A DNA stretch of 64,000 nt from Psychroflexus sp. MES1-P1E (GCF_002836055.1 NZ_PJBS01000351.1:29446-93445); one strand, 5' to 3'. Counted from the first letter of the stretch, positions 8,960-18,916 are shown. Program-made: numbers and translations. The notes: generated by a model not told the origin, from the letters alone.

Positions 8960-10861
8960 GTCTACAATTTTGAATTCTGAACGCCGATTTTCTTCGTGTT
9001 CTTCCTCACTACATCCAGAAATACAATCTTTTATAATCTCACTTTTCCCTTTACCTTCAGAGGATAATCTTTCAGGATCAACTCCGTTTTCGGTCAAGTA
9101 AGCTACTGTACTTTCAGCTCTGTCTTGTGATAATTTCATGTTGTAAGCCCCTGAACCTCTTTCATCGGTATGGCTAACCACTTGAATGTTTATGTTTTCA
9201 TTTTCTTTAAGAATTTCAATTAGTTTATCCAATTCAAAAGCAGCTTCTGGCTTTATGTTGGCTTTGTTATAATCAAAAAAGATACGTTCTTGAAGAATTA
9301 AAATCTCAGCTTCAGTAGATGTCATCTCTGGTACTAAAGCGACTCTCATTACCATTTGTAGCTGAGGAACTTCAAATGAATTGGATTGACTCTCATAGCC
9401 TTCAGCATTCACTTGCAAATCAAACTTCTTTCCAGTTGGTAAAAAGTTTCTGCTATTACCCCTAGCAGTCGTTCTGCTCCTAGAATATTCATTTTGGGTG
9501 GTATCGTAGAAAATAAGTTGAGCCTCTTGGATATGAACTTCAGTAGTAGCATCTACAACTTCAACCAATACAGAAGTCTGTTCAAGTGGACTTACCAATT
9601 TGGCTCGGTATATATTGTCGGTTCGTTCTTCTTTTTTATTAGTAGTTCTATTAGAAGACACAAAGCCTAATTCTACGTTACCATTATAAGTAAACGCAAA
9701 ATCATCGGCATTACTGTTTAATGGGTGACCTAAGTTTTGAGGAGGGGTAAAGTTACCAGAATCTACTTTAGAATAAAAAACATCCAAGCCACCAAGACCT
9801 AGATGTCCATCGCTGGAGAAATACAGCATCTCCTCTTCATCGACGAATGGAAAGTTTTCTCTTCCCTCTGTATTGAGAGTGGGCCCTAGGTTTTGTGGAG
9901 ATCCGTAAGTTCCATCGACATTAATATCCACAACATAGAGATCTGAAGATCCATAACCTCCGGCTCTATCACTTGAAAAATAAAGCTGACTCCCGTCTGG
10001 GCTTAAGGCTGGGTTTGAATTGGAAAATGAAATATCATTAAAAGGCAAGTCTTGGATATCTTGGAACATTCCGTTAACTAATGTTGCTTTATAAATTTTA
10101 AGATTGTTCACTCCGTTGTCATCTTTTCTATACTTTTCGTATAAAAAGTCGTTTCTAGTAAAGTATAAAGTCGATTTATCCTTAGTGATAGCAATAGAGC
10201 CTTCGTGGTATTTGGTATTGATATATCCTGTGATTTCAATTGGATTTTTAAATGTCCCCGCAACATTTTCAGCCACAAAAATATCTAAAGAAGGTTCGTT
10301 ATCCCATCCATATGTTTTACGAGATTCGTTCCTTGCTGAAACAAAATAAAGCTTTCCATCGAACTCGTATGCTCCAAAATCTGAAAAATCCGAGCTTAAG
10401 CTGAGTTTATTCAACTCAAATCTTGGGGTCATCGATTGTAAATCCATCAGGTAATCTGGATTTTCTAGAAAGACCTTTCCTCTTCGATCCATTGGCGCTT
10501 TATCGACAAAATCAAGCATAGCTTTTTTGAAATTATCATACTCCTCGTTAATCAAAAGAGTTTGAGCGTAATTAAAGTAATCTATAGCCTCTGGATTCCG
10601 ACTACTTCTTAGATAACGCTTAAATAATCGTTCAGACGCTTCGAAGTTGGAAGTCTTCATATTAGCTATCGCCAATTGCTTATAAACATAGGCATTAGCT
10701 TTTCCCTTTTGAATTAATTTTTCGTAAGCATCAATCGCATCGACATAGGCAAAGCTTTCGAAGTATTTATCTGCTTTTTTGGTATCGCTGTTTTGGGACC
10801 AAAGCATGGTTGATGACAAGCAACAAAAAATACTTAGTATAAATAGGTTTTTCATAATCAT
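8957..10861 (-). CDS. OmpA family protein with TPR, PD40 and OmpA-like domains
   Basis: Outer-membrane/periplasmic protein of 634 residues that probably ties the envelope to peptidoglycan. A signal peptide ends near LWSQ (about residue 22). TPR-like helices follow (about 25-120), then WD40-like PD40 repeats (about 165-400, e.g. NPALSPDGSQLYFSSDR). A carboxypeptidase-regulatory-like beta domain (about 430-510) precedes a C-terminal OmpA domain with IFFDYNKANIKP and VVSHTDERGSGAYNMKLSQDRAE. It resembles PorE-type proteins encoded with PorP/SprF in type IX secretion and gliding loci. An ATG two codons inside (10855) is an equally good start. The stop codon lies in the repeat element at 8772-8959. 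Confidence 0.88.
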   Translation of the reverse strand: MIMKNLFILSIFCCLSSTMLWSQNSDTKKADKYFESFAYVDAIDAYEKLIQKGKANAYVYKQLAIANMKTSNFEASERLFKRYLRSSRNPEAIDYFNYAQTLLINEEYDNFKKAMLDFVDKAPMDRRGKVFLENPDYLMDLQSMTPRFELNKLSLSSDFSDFGAYEFDGKLYFVSARNESRKTYGWDNEPSLDIFVAENVAGTFKNPIEITGYINTKYHEGSIAITKDKSTLYFTRNDFLYEKYRKDDNGVNNLKIYKATLVNGMFQDIQDLPFNDISFSNSNPALSPDGSQLYFSSDRAGGYGSSDLYVVDINVDGTYGSPQNLGPTLNTEGRENFPFVDEEEMLYFSSDGHLGLGGLDVFYSKVDSGNFTPPQNLGHPLNSNADDFAFTYNGNVELGFVSSNRTTNKKEERTDNIYRAKLVSPLEQTSVLVEVVDATTEVHIQEAQLIFYDTTQNEYSRSRTTARGNSRNFLPTGKKFDLQVNAEGYESQSNSFEVPQLQMVMRVALVPEMTSTEAEILILQERIFFDYNKANIKPEAAFELDKLIEILKENENINIQVVSHTDERGSGAYNMKLSQDRAESTVAYLTENGVDPERLSSEGKGKSEIIKDCISGCSEEEHEENRRSEFKIVD

Positions 10862-10873
10862 GTGGATTTGAGT

Positions 10874-11782
10874 TTAAAAATAGCGAGGAGAAACGTAAGT
10901 TTTCTTCTTAAAGAAAATATCGAAAATAATGAAGGCCTCGTAAGAAGGATTGTTCAAATTACTTTTAGTTGTATCGATAGCAAACCCTACCCGCACTAAA
11001 TCTGTAAATCTTATACTTGCTAAAGCACTTATAGCATCTTCATATCTATAGGAAACGCCTACTTCAAGCTTATCGTGGAATAAGACATTGGCATTCACAT
11101 CAAAGGAGACTGCTGAACCTAGTTCAGATTTCACTAAAGTAGAAGGTTTGAATTTGATATGATCGTTGATATCAAACACATAACCGGCTGTCACAAAATA
11201 GTGTTGTTTTTCTGAACCAAATTCTCTTCCATCCACTTCTAGGTGAGTAGAACTTAAGAAATTTGGTACAGAAAGACCTAAATAAAATTTATCTGTATAA
11301 TATAAAACCCCAGCACCTAAATTAGGATAGATTTCGCTAAGATCTTCTTGAAAAGCAGGATCCATTTCATCTTGGAGATATAAATCTGTAAAGTTACTAT
11401 TTTGTAGAGTTGCTCCAGCTTTTATACCAAAAGCCAATTTGCTATTTTGTCCAACATCGATGGTATAGGAAATATCTGCGTAAAGATTAGTTTCATCTAC
11501 AGGTCCTATTTGATCACTAATAGCTGATAATCCAACACCAAAACCATCTCCTAAAGGGGTATGTGCATTAAAAGTAAATGTTCGAGGTGCGCCGTCAATT
11601 CCAGACCACTGCCCTCTGTACAAAGCACCAACAGAAAGGCTTTCTTTAGAGCCGGCGTAAGCTGGGTTAACAACGTTCATATTGTACATGTATTGAGTAT
11701 ACTGGGGATCTTGCTGCGCTGTTACGTTGGTGATAGTAAACAAGCACAAGATGGCGAAAAAAGGTATATATATATATTTCAT
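10874..11782 (-). CDS. PorP/SprF family type IX secretion membrane protein
   Basis: Predicted outer-membrane beta-barrel of about 302 residues. It has a signal peptide (MKYIYIPFFAILCLFTITNV, cleaved near TAQQ) and the family hallmark QDPQYTQYMYNMNVVNPAYAGS directly after it. Alternating beta-strand segments follow, up to a FFKKKTYVSPRYF end. Family members help SprB-like adhesins or cargo pass or attach via the type IX system. A TTG seven codons upstream (11803) also opens the frame, but the ATG at 11782 fits the signal peptide better. It sits 12 bases before the OmpA-family gene and downstream of a small CTD protein. Confidence 0.9.
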   Translation of the reverse strand: MKYIYIPFFAILCLFTITNVTAQQDPQYTQYMYNMNVVNPAYAGSKESLSVGALYRGQWSGIDGAPRTFTFNAHTPLGDGFGVGLSAISDQIGPVDETNLYADISYTIDVGQNSKLAFGIKAGATLQNSNFTDLYLQDEMDPAFQEDLSEIYPNLGAGVLYYTDKFYLGLSVPNFLSSTHLEVDGREFGSEKQHYFVTAGYVFDINDHIKFKPSTLVKSELGSAVSFDVNANVLFHDKLEVGVSYRYEDAISALASIRFTDLVRVGFAIDTTKSNLNNPSYEAFIIFDIFFKKKTYVSPRYF

Positions 11783-11815
11783 GGATAGGGTTTTCTTCAA
11801 CAAAACTATAAAGAC

Positions 11816-12199
11816 TTATTGTTCTACGTTAATGTATAGGGCTCCTTTTACACTGAAACCATATTCGGGATCTTCGATTTCGAAAGCAATCTCATAAAAA
11901 TAAGTCCCAGTCACCAAGCTATTTCCAGTATCGGAATCTCCAATAAATTCGTCTCTATAATTGTCTTTGTCATAAATCTTTCGACCATTTCTGTCGAAAA
12001 TTTCTAAAGTGGCGATTCCTGTTCGGTCTGCAAGACAAGACAAATCAAAATTATCATTAAGCCCATCTTGATTTGGAGAAATTCCACCAGAAATTTTACA
12101 TTCATTTTGATTGGCATTAAGTTCACCTGAATCATCTGAACTACATGAAAGAGATAAAATTAAACAAGAGAAAGTAAAAAGGTAGGTTTTAAAATTCAT
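11816..12199 (-). CDS. Short lipoprotein consisting of a gliding-motility type B C-terminal domain
   Basis: 127-residue protein. The signal peptide ends in a lipobox-like LSLSCSSDD. Apart from a short linker, the rest is a CHU_C/gliding-motility-associated C-terminal domain: ISPNQDGLNDNFDL, LEIFDRNGRKIYD, then a beta strand ending GALYINVEQ. In this family the domain usually ends a large secreted adhesin and acts as the type IX sorting signal; here almost no cargo precedes it. An ATG six codons upstream (12217) is an alternative start. It leads the PorP/SprF and OmpA genes and is probably co-transcribed with them. Confidence 0.82.
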   Translation of the reverse strand: MNFKTYLFTFSCLILSLSCSSDDSGELNANQNECKISGGISPNQDGLNDNFDLSCLADRTGIATLEIFDRNGRKIYDKDNYRDEFIGDSDTGNSLVTGTYFYEIAFEIEDPEYGFSVKGALYINVEQ

Positions 12200-12353
12200 A
12201 AAAGTTTGATTATTCATAATAAACGAATTAAGGAAATTTTTAGTATTTAAAGGCTAAATTTAGTGAATAAAGTTAGAAGAAAAAGAAAAGTCTACCCCCA
12301 TTTCTTTAAATTTCCAATATCTTAAAGTGATAAGTGAACTGAAGTATTTTTCA

Positions 12354-12361
12354 TAATTTTG
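12354..12361 (+). promoter_or_regulatory. Bacteroidota -7 promoter element for hflX
   Basis: TAATTTTG matches TAnnTTTG exactly, 17 bases before the hflX ATG, which leaves room for a short leader. A convincing -33 TTG is not visible. Confidence 0.45.
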
Positions 12362-12378
12362 CTTTTATAAAATAAACT

Positions 12379-13614
12379 ATGCTAGACGCTCAAAATATAA
12401 ACTATGAAAAAACAGTCCTTATTGGGATTGTTAGTCAGTTTCAAAATGAAGAAAAATCCAAGGAATATCTAGATGAGTTAGAATTCCTTACTTATACTGC
12501 TGGTGGAGAAGTTTTAAAACGTTTTCAGCAAAAATTAGAGGTTCCAAATCCTAAAACTTTTATAGGAAAAGGAAAACTAGAACAAGTAAGAGATTATGTG
12601 GAAGAACATCAAGTAGGTACTGCTATTTTTGATGATGAATTATCTCCTGGTCAACAAAGAAGTATCGAAAAAATACTCAAGTGCAAAGTGGTCGATAGAA
12701 CCTACCTTATTATGGATATTTTTGCTCAACGCGCAAAAACAAGTAACGCAAGCACTCAAGTAGAACTTGCTCAATACGAATATTTGTTACCAAGACTTGC
12801 CGGTCTTTGGACCCACTTAGAGAGACAGCAAGGTGGTATTGGTATGAGAGGCCCTGGTGAGACTGAAATTGAAACTGATAGACGTATTGTAAGAGATAAA
12901 ATCACCTTGCTTAAAAAAAAGCTAAAAACCATAGACAAACAGATGGCTGTTCAACGTGGGAACAGAGGAAGCCTTGTAAGAGTTGCTCTCGTTGGCTATA
13001 CCAATGTTGGTAAATCTACGCTGATGAATGTGATAAGCAAAAGTGAAGTTTTTGCAGAAAATAAGTTATTCGCTACCTTAGACACTACGGTTAGGAAAGT
13101 TGTGATCCGTAATCTTCCTTTCTTGCTAACCGATACAGTAGGTTTTATAAGAAAGTTACCCACTCAACTTGTGGAGTCGTTCAAATCCACCTTAGATGAA
13201 GTCAGAGAAGCCGACTTGCTTTTACATGTAGTCGATATCTCTCATGAAAATTTCGAGGATCACATCGAATCAGTAAATAGTATTTTAGACGATATTAATG
13301 CTAAAGATAAACCTTGTATCATGGTCTTTAATAAGATTGATAACTACGAACCTGAAGTGATCGAAGAAGATGATTTGATGGTTGAAAAATCTTATCAACA
13401 TTACACCCTTGAAGAGTGGAAAAAAACATGGATGCAGCGGGAAGGCGATAATGTTTTATTTATCTCGGCAACAGAGAAAGAAAATATTGAAGAGTTTAGA
13501 AAAAAAGTCTACGAAACCGCCAGAAAGATACATATTAAACGTTTTCCATATAACAACTTCTTATATCCAGAATACGAAGCTTATACTGGAGATGAGGAAG
13601 AGATGAAGGATTAA
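12379..13614 (+). CDS. hflX: GTPase HflX
   Basis: Ribosome-associated GTPase that splits stalled or hibernating 70S ribosomes. The N-terminal HflX domain (about residues 1-190) includes GGIGMRGPGETEIETDRR. The G domain has G1 VGYTNVGKST, G3 DTVGFIRKLP and G4 FNKID. The full length of 411 residues is normal for Bacteroidota. It is transcribed alone, divergently from the envelope triad. It converges on a response regulator 9 bases away. Confidence 0.94.
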   Translation: MLDAQNINYEKTVLIGIVSQFQNEEKSKEYLDELEFLTYTAGGEVLKRFQQKLEVPNPKTFIGKGKLEQVRDYVEEHQVGTAIFDDELSPGQQRSIEKILKCKVVDRTYLIMDIFAQRAKTSNASTQVELAQYEYLLPRLAGLWTHLERQQGGIGMRGPGETEIETDRRIVRDKITLLKKKLKTIDKQMAVQRGNRGSLVRVALVGYTNVGKSTLMNVISKSEVFAENKLFATLDTTVRKVVIRNLPFLLTDTVGFIRKLPTQLVESFKSTLDEVREADLLLHVVDISHENFEDHIESVNSILDDINAKDKPCIMVFNKIDNYEPEVIEEDDLMVEKSYQHYTLEEWKKTWMQREGDNVLFISATEKENIEEFRKKVYETARKIHIKRFPYNNFLYPEYEAYTGDEEEMKD

Positions 13615-13623
13615 AGCCCGCTC

Positions 13624-14028
13624 TTAATTTTCAAAAAAGGGCTGAAGCTGTTTAAGCTGTTTTAATTGATTTAGTTTTTCAATATTAATAGGTTTTTCTA
13701 TAAAATCGATGACTACTGGATAGGTTTCCGATTTTTCTTTATCGGAAAGATCTATTGAAGAGGTAACGACCAAAACATGACAGTAATTGGTTAATCCAAT
13801 AGATTTGAGTTTATCCATAAATTGCCAGCCATCAAGGTTTGGCATATTTACATCTAGGAAAATCAAAAACTTTGTATCCTCATTTTTGTATTCAGAAATG
13901 TAATCCAAAGTCTCGTATCCGTTTGAAAACGACTTAGGATGACTAGAAAAGTCTGCATGACCCATCATTTTCTCGTAGATAAAAAGGACCATCTTGTCGT
14001 CGTCCACATTTAAAACTTTTAATTTCAT
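13624..14028 (-). CDS. Single-domain response regulator
   Basis: Stand-alone receiver domain of 134 residues without an output domain. The acidic pocket is D9/D10/D11, the phospho-acceptor is D59 in FLDVNMPNLDG, the switch residues are T89/S90, and the conserved Lys is K112 in EKP. It probably passes phosphate to or from the GAF histidine kinase encoded 57 bases upstream in the same direction, though specificity cannot be read from the sequence. Confidence 0.9.
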   Translation of the reverse strand: MKLKVLNVDDDKMVLFIYEKMMGHADFSSHPKSFSNGYETLDYISEYKNEDTKFLIFLDVNMPNLDGWQFMDKLKSIGLTNYCHVLVVTSSIDLSDKEKSETYPVVIDFIEKPINIEKLNQLKQLKQLQPFFEN

Positions 14029-14084
14029 ATTTTTATTTTATTGAGTTTTTAAATAGGGTTATAATAAACTAAAAATATTTTGGC

Positions 14085-15293
14085 TCATAAGACTTGTTTA
14101 GGAAGGTTGAAGCTAAGCGTACTACCGCTTCCAAGTTTAGAAGTTACCCAGATGTCACCTCCTAAGTTTAAGATGATTTTTTTGCAAACTGCCAGCCCCA
14201 TCCCTACTCCAGCATCACTCTGGGAGTCTTCCTTGTAAAAAGGTCTAAAGATTTTATCTAGGTTGGATTCTTTTATGCCCAAACCATTATCAGAAATATG
14301 AATAACCCATCGATTAGACTCCTTTTTGATTTTTATTTCAATAACTAAAGGTCTTATTTTAGATCTGTACTTTATAGCATTACCTATTAAATTCCGTAAG
14401 ACTATTGAAAATGAAGTTTTAGAAGTATGAATTTTAGGAAGTTCAGAATAGTTTATGGCAATAGTATTGGATTTGATAATTGGTAAATTAAGATCTATAA
14501 TACTTTCAATAATTGGCTCTACATCTACACGCTCATTGACATCTTTCTGTGAAGTCAATTTGGCAAAAGCAAGTATCTCATAGATAAGCCCTGTCATTTT
14601 ATGAGTGCTTTGTTTGGCATAGTTGATGTATTGCAGAGCCTCTTCACCAAGACTTGTTCCTGTATCACTTTGTAATAATTCTAAAAATCCCTGAATGCTA
14701 TCTAAAGGGTTTTTAAGATCATGAGCTATAGAATAAGCAACTTCTTCGGTTTGATTCTTTTGAGCTTCCAATTGAGAATAGACTTTTTTTAACTCTAAAG
14801 ATTTCTTACGAGACTCAAACAGGCGTTCTACTAGTTTTGCAAGAGATTTGAGGGCTTGTATTTGTGATGTAGATAAAACTTTAGGTTTGTGATCAAAAAC
14901 GCACAATGTACCTAAGGCATAGCCTTCCTTACTCATAAGAGGGATACCCGCATAAAAAGCAATTTTTGGATCTTTGGTAACTAAAGGATTTTCTTTAAAT
15001 CTTTCATCTAAACTAGCATCATTGACAATAAGTGATTTTTTTGGAGTATTTATAGCATGTGCACAAAAGGCTATATCTCTTGAGGTTTCCTTCAAATCTG
15101 TTCCTTGCCTAGATTTAAAGACTTGTTTCTTGGAATCAATTAGTGTGACAAGTGATATTGAAGTATCGCAAATATCTGAAGCTAGTTTTGTAATCAAATC
15201 ATAATCTTCATCTGGAAGATCGTCTAGTAATTGGTGGCTTTGTAAGTCTTTTAAGCGTTCTACTTCATTATCTGGAATCAGTGGCTTTTTCAT
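14085..15293 (-). CDS. GAF-domain sensor histidine kinase
   Basis: Cytoplasmic kinase of 402 residues without transmembrane segments. The N-terminal GAF domain (about residues 15-165) has the typical CAHAI and PLMSKEGYALGTLCVFD segments. A short coiled linker follows. The HisKA domain has phospho-His H191 in YSIAHDLKNPLDSI. The HATPase domain shows N-box LRNLIGNAIKYR and G boxes ISDNGLGI and GVGMGLAVCKKI. It probably pairs with the response regulator at 13624-14028. The nearby PAS proteins lack a kinase domain and might feed into it. Confidence 0.92.
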   Translation of the reverse strand: MKKPLIPDNEVERLKDLQSHQLLDDLPDEDYDLITKLASDICDTSISLVTLIDSKKQVFKSRQGTDLKETSRDIAFCAHAINTPKKSLIVNDASLDERFKENPLVTKDPKIAFYAGIPLMSKEGYALGTLCVFDHKPKVLSTSQIQALKSLAKLVERLFESRKKSLELKKVYSQLEAQKNQTEEVAYSIAHDLKNPLDSIQGFLELLQSDTGTSLGEEALQYINYAKQSTHKMTGLIYEILAFAKLTSQKDVNERVDVEPIIESIIDLNLPIIKSNTIAINYSELPKIHTSKTSFSIVLRNLIGNAIKYRSKIRPLVIEIKIKKESNRWVIHISDNGLGIKESNLDKIFRPFYKEDSQSDAGVGMGLAVCKKIILNLGGDIWVTSKLGSGSTLSFNLPKQVL

Positions 15294-15455
15294 ATTAATG
15301 TGACTTTAAGGGAATATTTTGTTGAAGTTATACCTTCATCAACTTTAAAATTCAGATTAATTCATGTTAACAAAATTAGGCATATTTTCTAAAAAAGAGG
15401 CAATTAAAGACCTTTTTTAAAAGTATTGTTTTAAAGGGAAAACCATCTCAAAAAT

Positions 15456-16520
15456 TTAGTGTACGATTTTAGTCTTCTGCTTTTTTATGTCAGAAATATC
15501 TTGCAAGCTTCCAACCATTCTTAAAGCTTTTCCTCGATCATCTCTAATGATAGCTCCTCTATCCAAAACAGAAATATAAGCCCCATCACTTTTCATAAGA
15601 CGGTAAGGTTCATTCCAATGATCCGCAGTTGTATCTTTAAGTGAAGTTTCAAAAGAAATTTGAATCCTTTCTCTTTCTTCTGGATGAATTTTACTTAACC
15701 ACATTTGTTCACTGTCACTGAACTCTTTGGGATCATATCCGAAAAGATTTTTAAGCCCAGAACCCCATAATATAGAATTGTTTTGAATATCAAGATCCCA
15801 AACAGCATTTATAACGGTTTCTGAGAGAATTTCAAAATTTTTAATTTGTGTTCTCAGATCTTCAACAACCGCCTTCTTCTCTGTTGTGTCTCTAAAATAG
15901 ATTGAAAGCTGCTTCTCCGAAGGATAAGCACTCACCTCAAACCATTTCTGTAAATTTTCAAAATAGAAGCTTTCTTGTTTCTCCATAGATTCTCTGTACT
16001 TTATATCAAGTGCCTGTCCTCTAAAGTCATCAAAAACCTCCCATAAATGTTTTCCCAGAATTTCTGATTTATGCACAGATAAAATCTCTTCAGCGCTTTT
16101 ATTCCAGTATTTAACAATCCATTGTTCATCAACTACTAAAAAACCGTCAGTAATATTAGCTAGAATCTGATTCTTTTCCTGAAGGAGTTTCTTCTCTTTC
16201 AATAAAGACTCCTTATAGCCGTGTATATTTTGTAAAGATCCAAACAACTTGACTAGAATGTTATTCTTAAATTCTTGTTCTACGACAATTCGAAACCAGT
16301 TATTTGTACCATTAGGAAGGTTAATCTGAGTATCAAACTCCTCATTTTGTTTTATTTCAACTTTTGTAGACTGAAGTTTAGCTAGGTCTTGATTCAAATT
16401 TAACAGTGAATTCATTTCAGATACCTCACCGACAAAACTATCTTTTAGACCGAGCAAGTGCTTTGCATTTTCACTCAAATACGTTTTATTGTTTTCAAAA
16501 TCAATTTCCCAAGTTACCAT
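15456..16520 (-). pseudogene. C-terminal part of a split PAS sensor protein (no kinase domain)
   Basis: 354-codon frame with PAS/PAC units (one near residues 105-215, another about 220-350 ending LRMVGSLQDISDIKKQ). It begins inside a PAS fold (VTWEIDFENNKTYLSENAKHL) and overlaps the end of the preceding frame by 7 bases. Adding one base in the A4 run at the junction would join both into one protein of about 1150 residues, so a frameshift is likely. The joined protein still ends right after the last PAC motif, where a histidine kinase domain would normally follow, and none is visible in the next 160 bases. It could also be expressed by translational coupling. Confidence 0.65.
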
Positions 16521-18916
16521 TTTAGAGAGTACATTCGTTTTTCAAGTAACTCTCCTAGCCTTTCTTTGCCTGTGATATCTCTACCAACACAAAAGACATC
16601 CTCGCTATCTTTTAGGCGAAACAAAGTCCAAGAGACGTAAAGGGTGTTGTTATTTTTAGAAATTAAACGTATTTTTGAATACTGTTTTCCTGGCAATTGA
16701 ATAGCGGCAGAAAGGGTTTCTAGAGCTTCGTTTTGGTCTTCACTATGGATAAACTCTAAAAAAGGTATAGACAAAAACTCATCTTCACTGTAGCCGAGTA
16801 ATTCGGTTGCACGTTTATTTATTTTTTTTAAATACCTATCTTTTCCAGCGATACACATAAAATCTGGGGCATATTCAAAAAAACTAGTTAATTCATTCTC
16901 AGCTTGTTTTCTAGAAATTTCATTAGCCAACTGTATAGAAAAATCATCAAAAACAGAGCGAAGGCTATGTTCTCGAGAATAAGCATGTGTGAAGCCTAAG
17001 TGCACCACTCCCAAGATGGAACCATGAGACTGAATTGGGAAGGCATAACTCAGTTTAATATCTATGCTATCTTCCAAATATAGATTTTCTTGATGAATAG
17101 TGATAAGAGGTTGATTCGCTTTAAATATTTTTTCTATAACACTTTTGTAAAATATACTAGTGTCATCGCTTTCCAAATCGACAACCTTTCTACCCTTAAG
17201 CGCTACCGACTTGGTTAATTTTTTTGAGTAAGGATCTAAAAGCCAAATCTCATTCACATAAGACCCTAATTGATTTTCTATCTCTTGCAGTACCTTTACT
17301 AATAAAGCGTTTAGCGGTATGTTTTCTGTAAATATTTTATGAGTTTGCGTGAGAAGCTGACGCTTTATTATACTATTCTTCAGGTCATTAACATCTCTAT
17401 TGATCACTACCCAGTGTGTGTACCAGCCCTGATCATCCATGATGGGAGTGATGGATAGATTGTTCCAAAACTCTACGTTTTGTTTTGTAAAATTTAAAAG
17501 ATCGATTTCTACTAGATCCCAATTTTTCAATTTTTTATTTAAATCTGTAAATTCTGCTTTATTTTTATCGGTCACATAAAACTCGAGTGGGGTTTTCCCA
17601 ATGATGCCTGAACTATCATAGCCAAATAACTCTTGGAAACTCGAATTAGCATAAATAATTTCTGAGTCTAGAAAATTGTCGTTGTGGACTTTGGTCATCA
17701 AGATGGCATCTTTTGCTCCTGCTACCAATTTTTCTAAAAGACCCAGGTGGTCTTCTCGTTTTACCGCTTTAGTGATGTCTTGCAGGGCTCCAACAAGTCG
17801 AGTAGCCTCCCCTTCCTTATTTCTGACGATAATCACGTTCTCTCTTACATTAGCATAGGAGGTATCCTTTTTCAAAAATCTATAGTCAAACGTCCATTTA
17901 TTCAAACTTTTATCTTCTTTTGCTAATTTTAAGCTATTTAAAAAAGTGTGGATGTCATTAGGATGGATCTTAGATTCCCAGAAAGACTTTGAAACTATAT
18001 CGCCTCCTTTTTTGTAACCAAAAATGCCCTCAAAACTGTCACCCCAGTATAATTTATCGCTTTTTAAATCACATTCCCATACCACATCTGAATTAGCTTG
18101 AGAGGCAAGGTCAAACCTGCTTTTTGCTTGCTCCAGTGCTTCCCTCGCATAATAACTTTCAGTGATATCCGTCACTGTAGAAATCATAAGATTCTGATCA
18201 TAAAGAGGGATGTTTTTAGCATCAACGATTTTTACCTCATTTAATTTTGTGGTGATTTTTAAATTTTGCCACTGCATCTTTTCAGGATTTCGAGAATCAA
18301 TATCACTTAAGACTCTTTCCGAAATCTCTTTCCTATAATTAACCTCTGGATATACTTTTTCAAAAAATTCTGATACATTTTGAAGGTCTTCAGCTTTCCA
18401 GCCATAGATGTCTTCAAAATTTTTATTGACGTAAACAGTGGTATTGTCGTCTATTTTATTAACTGCAATGCCTAAGGGAAGAGATTCGAAAATTCTTTGA
18501 AAAAAAGCTACATCTAAAGTTTTGTGGGTTTTATTAAAGAAGGGTCTCTCTTTGTAGCGTTGAGTGACTATAACAAAGAAATATGGAGTCTTGTTGATCC
18601 CAATGCGTTCACATTTAAAATAAAAATCTTTATGATTAAAGCTTAAATCAAACTCTGCTGTTGATGCTGGCTTTTCGGAAAGTGACTCTAATTGAGATTC
18701 AATGAATTTTAAAGATTTATTATCGACTCTTAAAGTTTCTGATAAAAATAATGGCAAGTTGACTGTTTCATCTTTTCTTCCTAGACAATCAAAGAGCATT
18801 TTAAATTTTGGGCTACACCCATCTACTTTAAGATCTTTACCAGAATACCGAACTAAGAATACTGGAGATTCAAAATAATCCAGTATCTGCTTTAATTCAT
18901 TAAATTCTGTTGACAT
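16514..18916 (-). CDS. Multi-PAS/GAF sensor protein (N-terminal part of a split gene)
   Basis: 800-residue cytoplasmic sensory protein. Several PAS-PAC units (about residues 145-260, 265-390, 395-510) are recognisable by segments such as WECDLKSDKLYWGDSFEGIF and TRLVGALQDITKA. A GAF-like domain (about 530-670) and another PAS (about 685-790, ending CVGRDITGKERL) follow. There is no kinase or output domain. It stops eight codons into the sequence preceding the next PAS fold, where the overlapping frame 15456-16520 takes over, so the gene has probably suffered a one-base deletion. The ligands are unknown. Confidence 0.75.
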   Translation of the reverse strand: MSTEFNELKQILDYFESPVFLVRYSGKDLKVDGCSPKFKMLFDCLGRKDETVNLPLFLSETLRVDNKSLKFIESQLESLSEKPASTAEFDLSFNHKDFYFKCERIGINKTPYFFVIVTQRYKERPFFNKTHKTLDVAFFQRIFESLPLGIAVNKIDDNTTVYVNKNFEDIYGWKAEDLQNVSEFFEKVYPEVNYRKEISERVLSDIDSRNPEKMQWQNLKITTKLNEVKIVDAKNIPLYDQNLMISTVTDITESYYAREALEQAKSRFDLASQANSDVVWECDLKSDKLYWGDSFEGIFGYKKGGDIVSKSFWESKIHPNDIHTFLNSLKLAKEDKSLNKWTFDYRFLKKDTSYANVRENVIIVRNKEGEATRLVGALQDITKAVKREDHLGLLEKLVAGAKDAILMTKVHNDNFLDSEIIYANSSFQELFGYDSSGIIGKTPLEFYVTDKNKAEFTDLNKKLKNWDLVEIDLLNFTKQNVEFWNNLSITPIMDDQGWYTHWVVINRDVNDLKNSIIKRQLLTQTHKIFTENIPLNALLVKVLQEIENQLGSYVNEIWLLDPYSKKLTKSVALKGRKVVDLESDDTSIFYKSVIEKIFKANQPLITIHQENLYLEDSIDIKLSYAFPIQSHGSILGVVHLGFTHAYSREHSLRSVFDDFSIQLANEISRKQAENELTSFFEYAPDFMCIAGKDRYLKKINKRATELLGYSEDEFLSIPFLEFIHSEDQNEALETLSAAIQLPGKQYSKIRLISKNNNTLYVSWTLFRLKDSEDVFCVGRDITGKERLGELLEKRMYSLKW

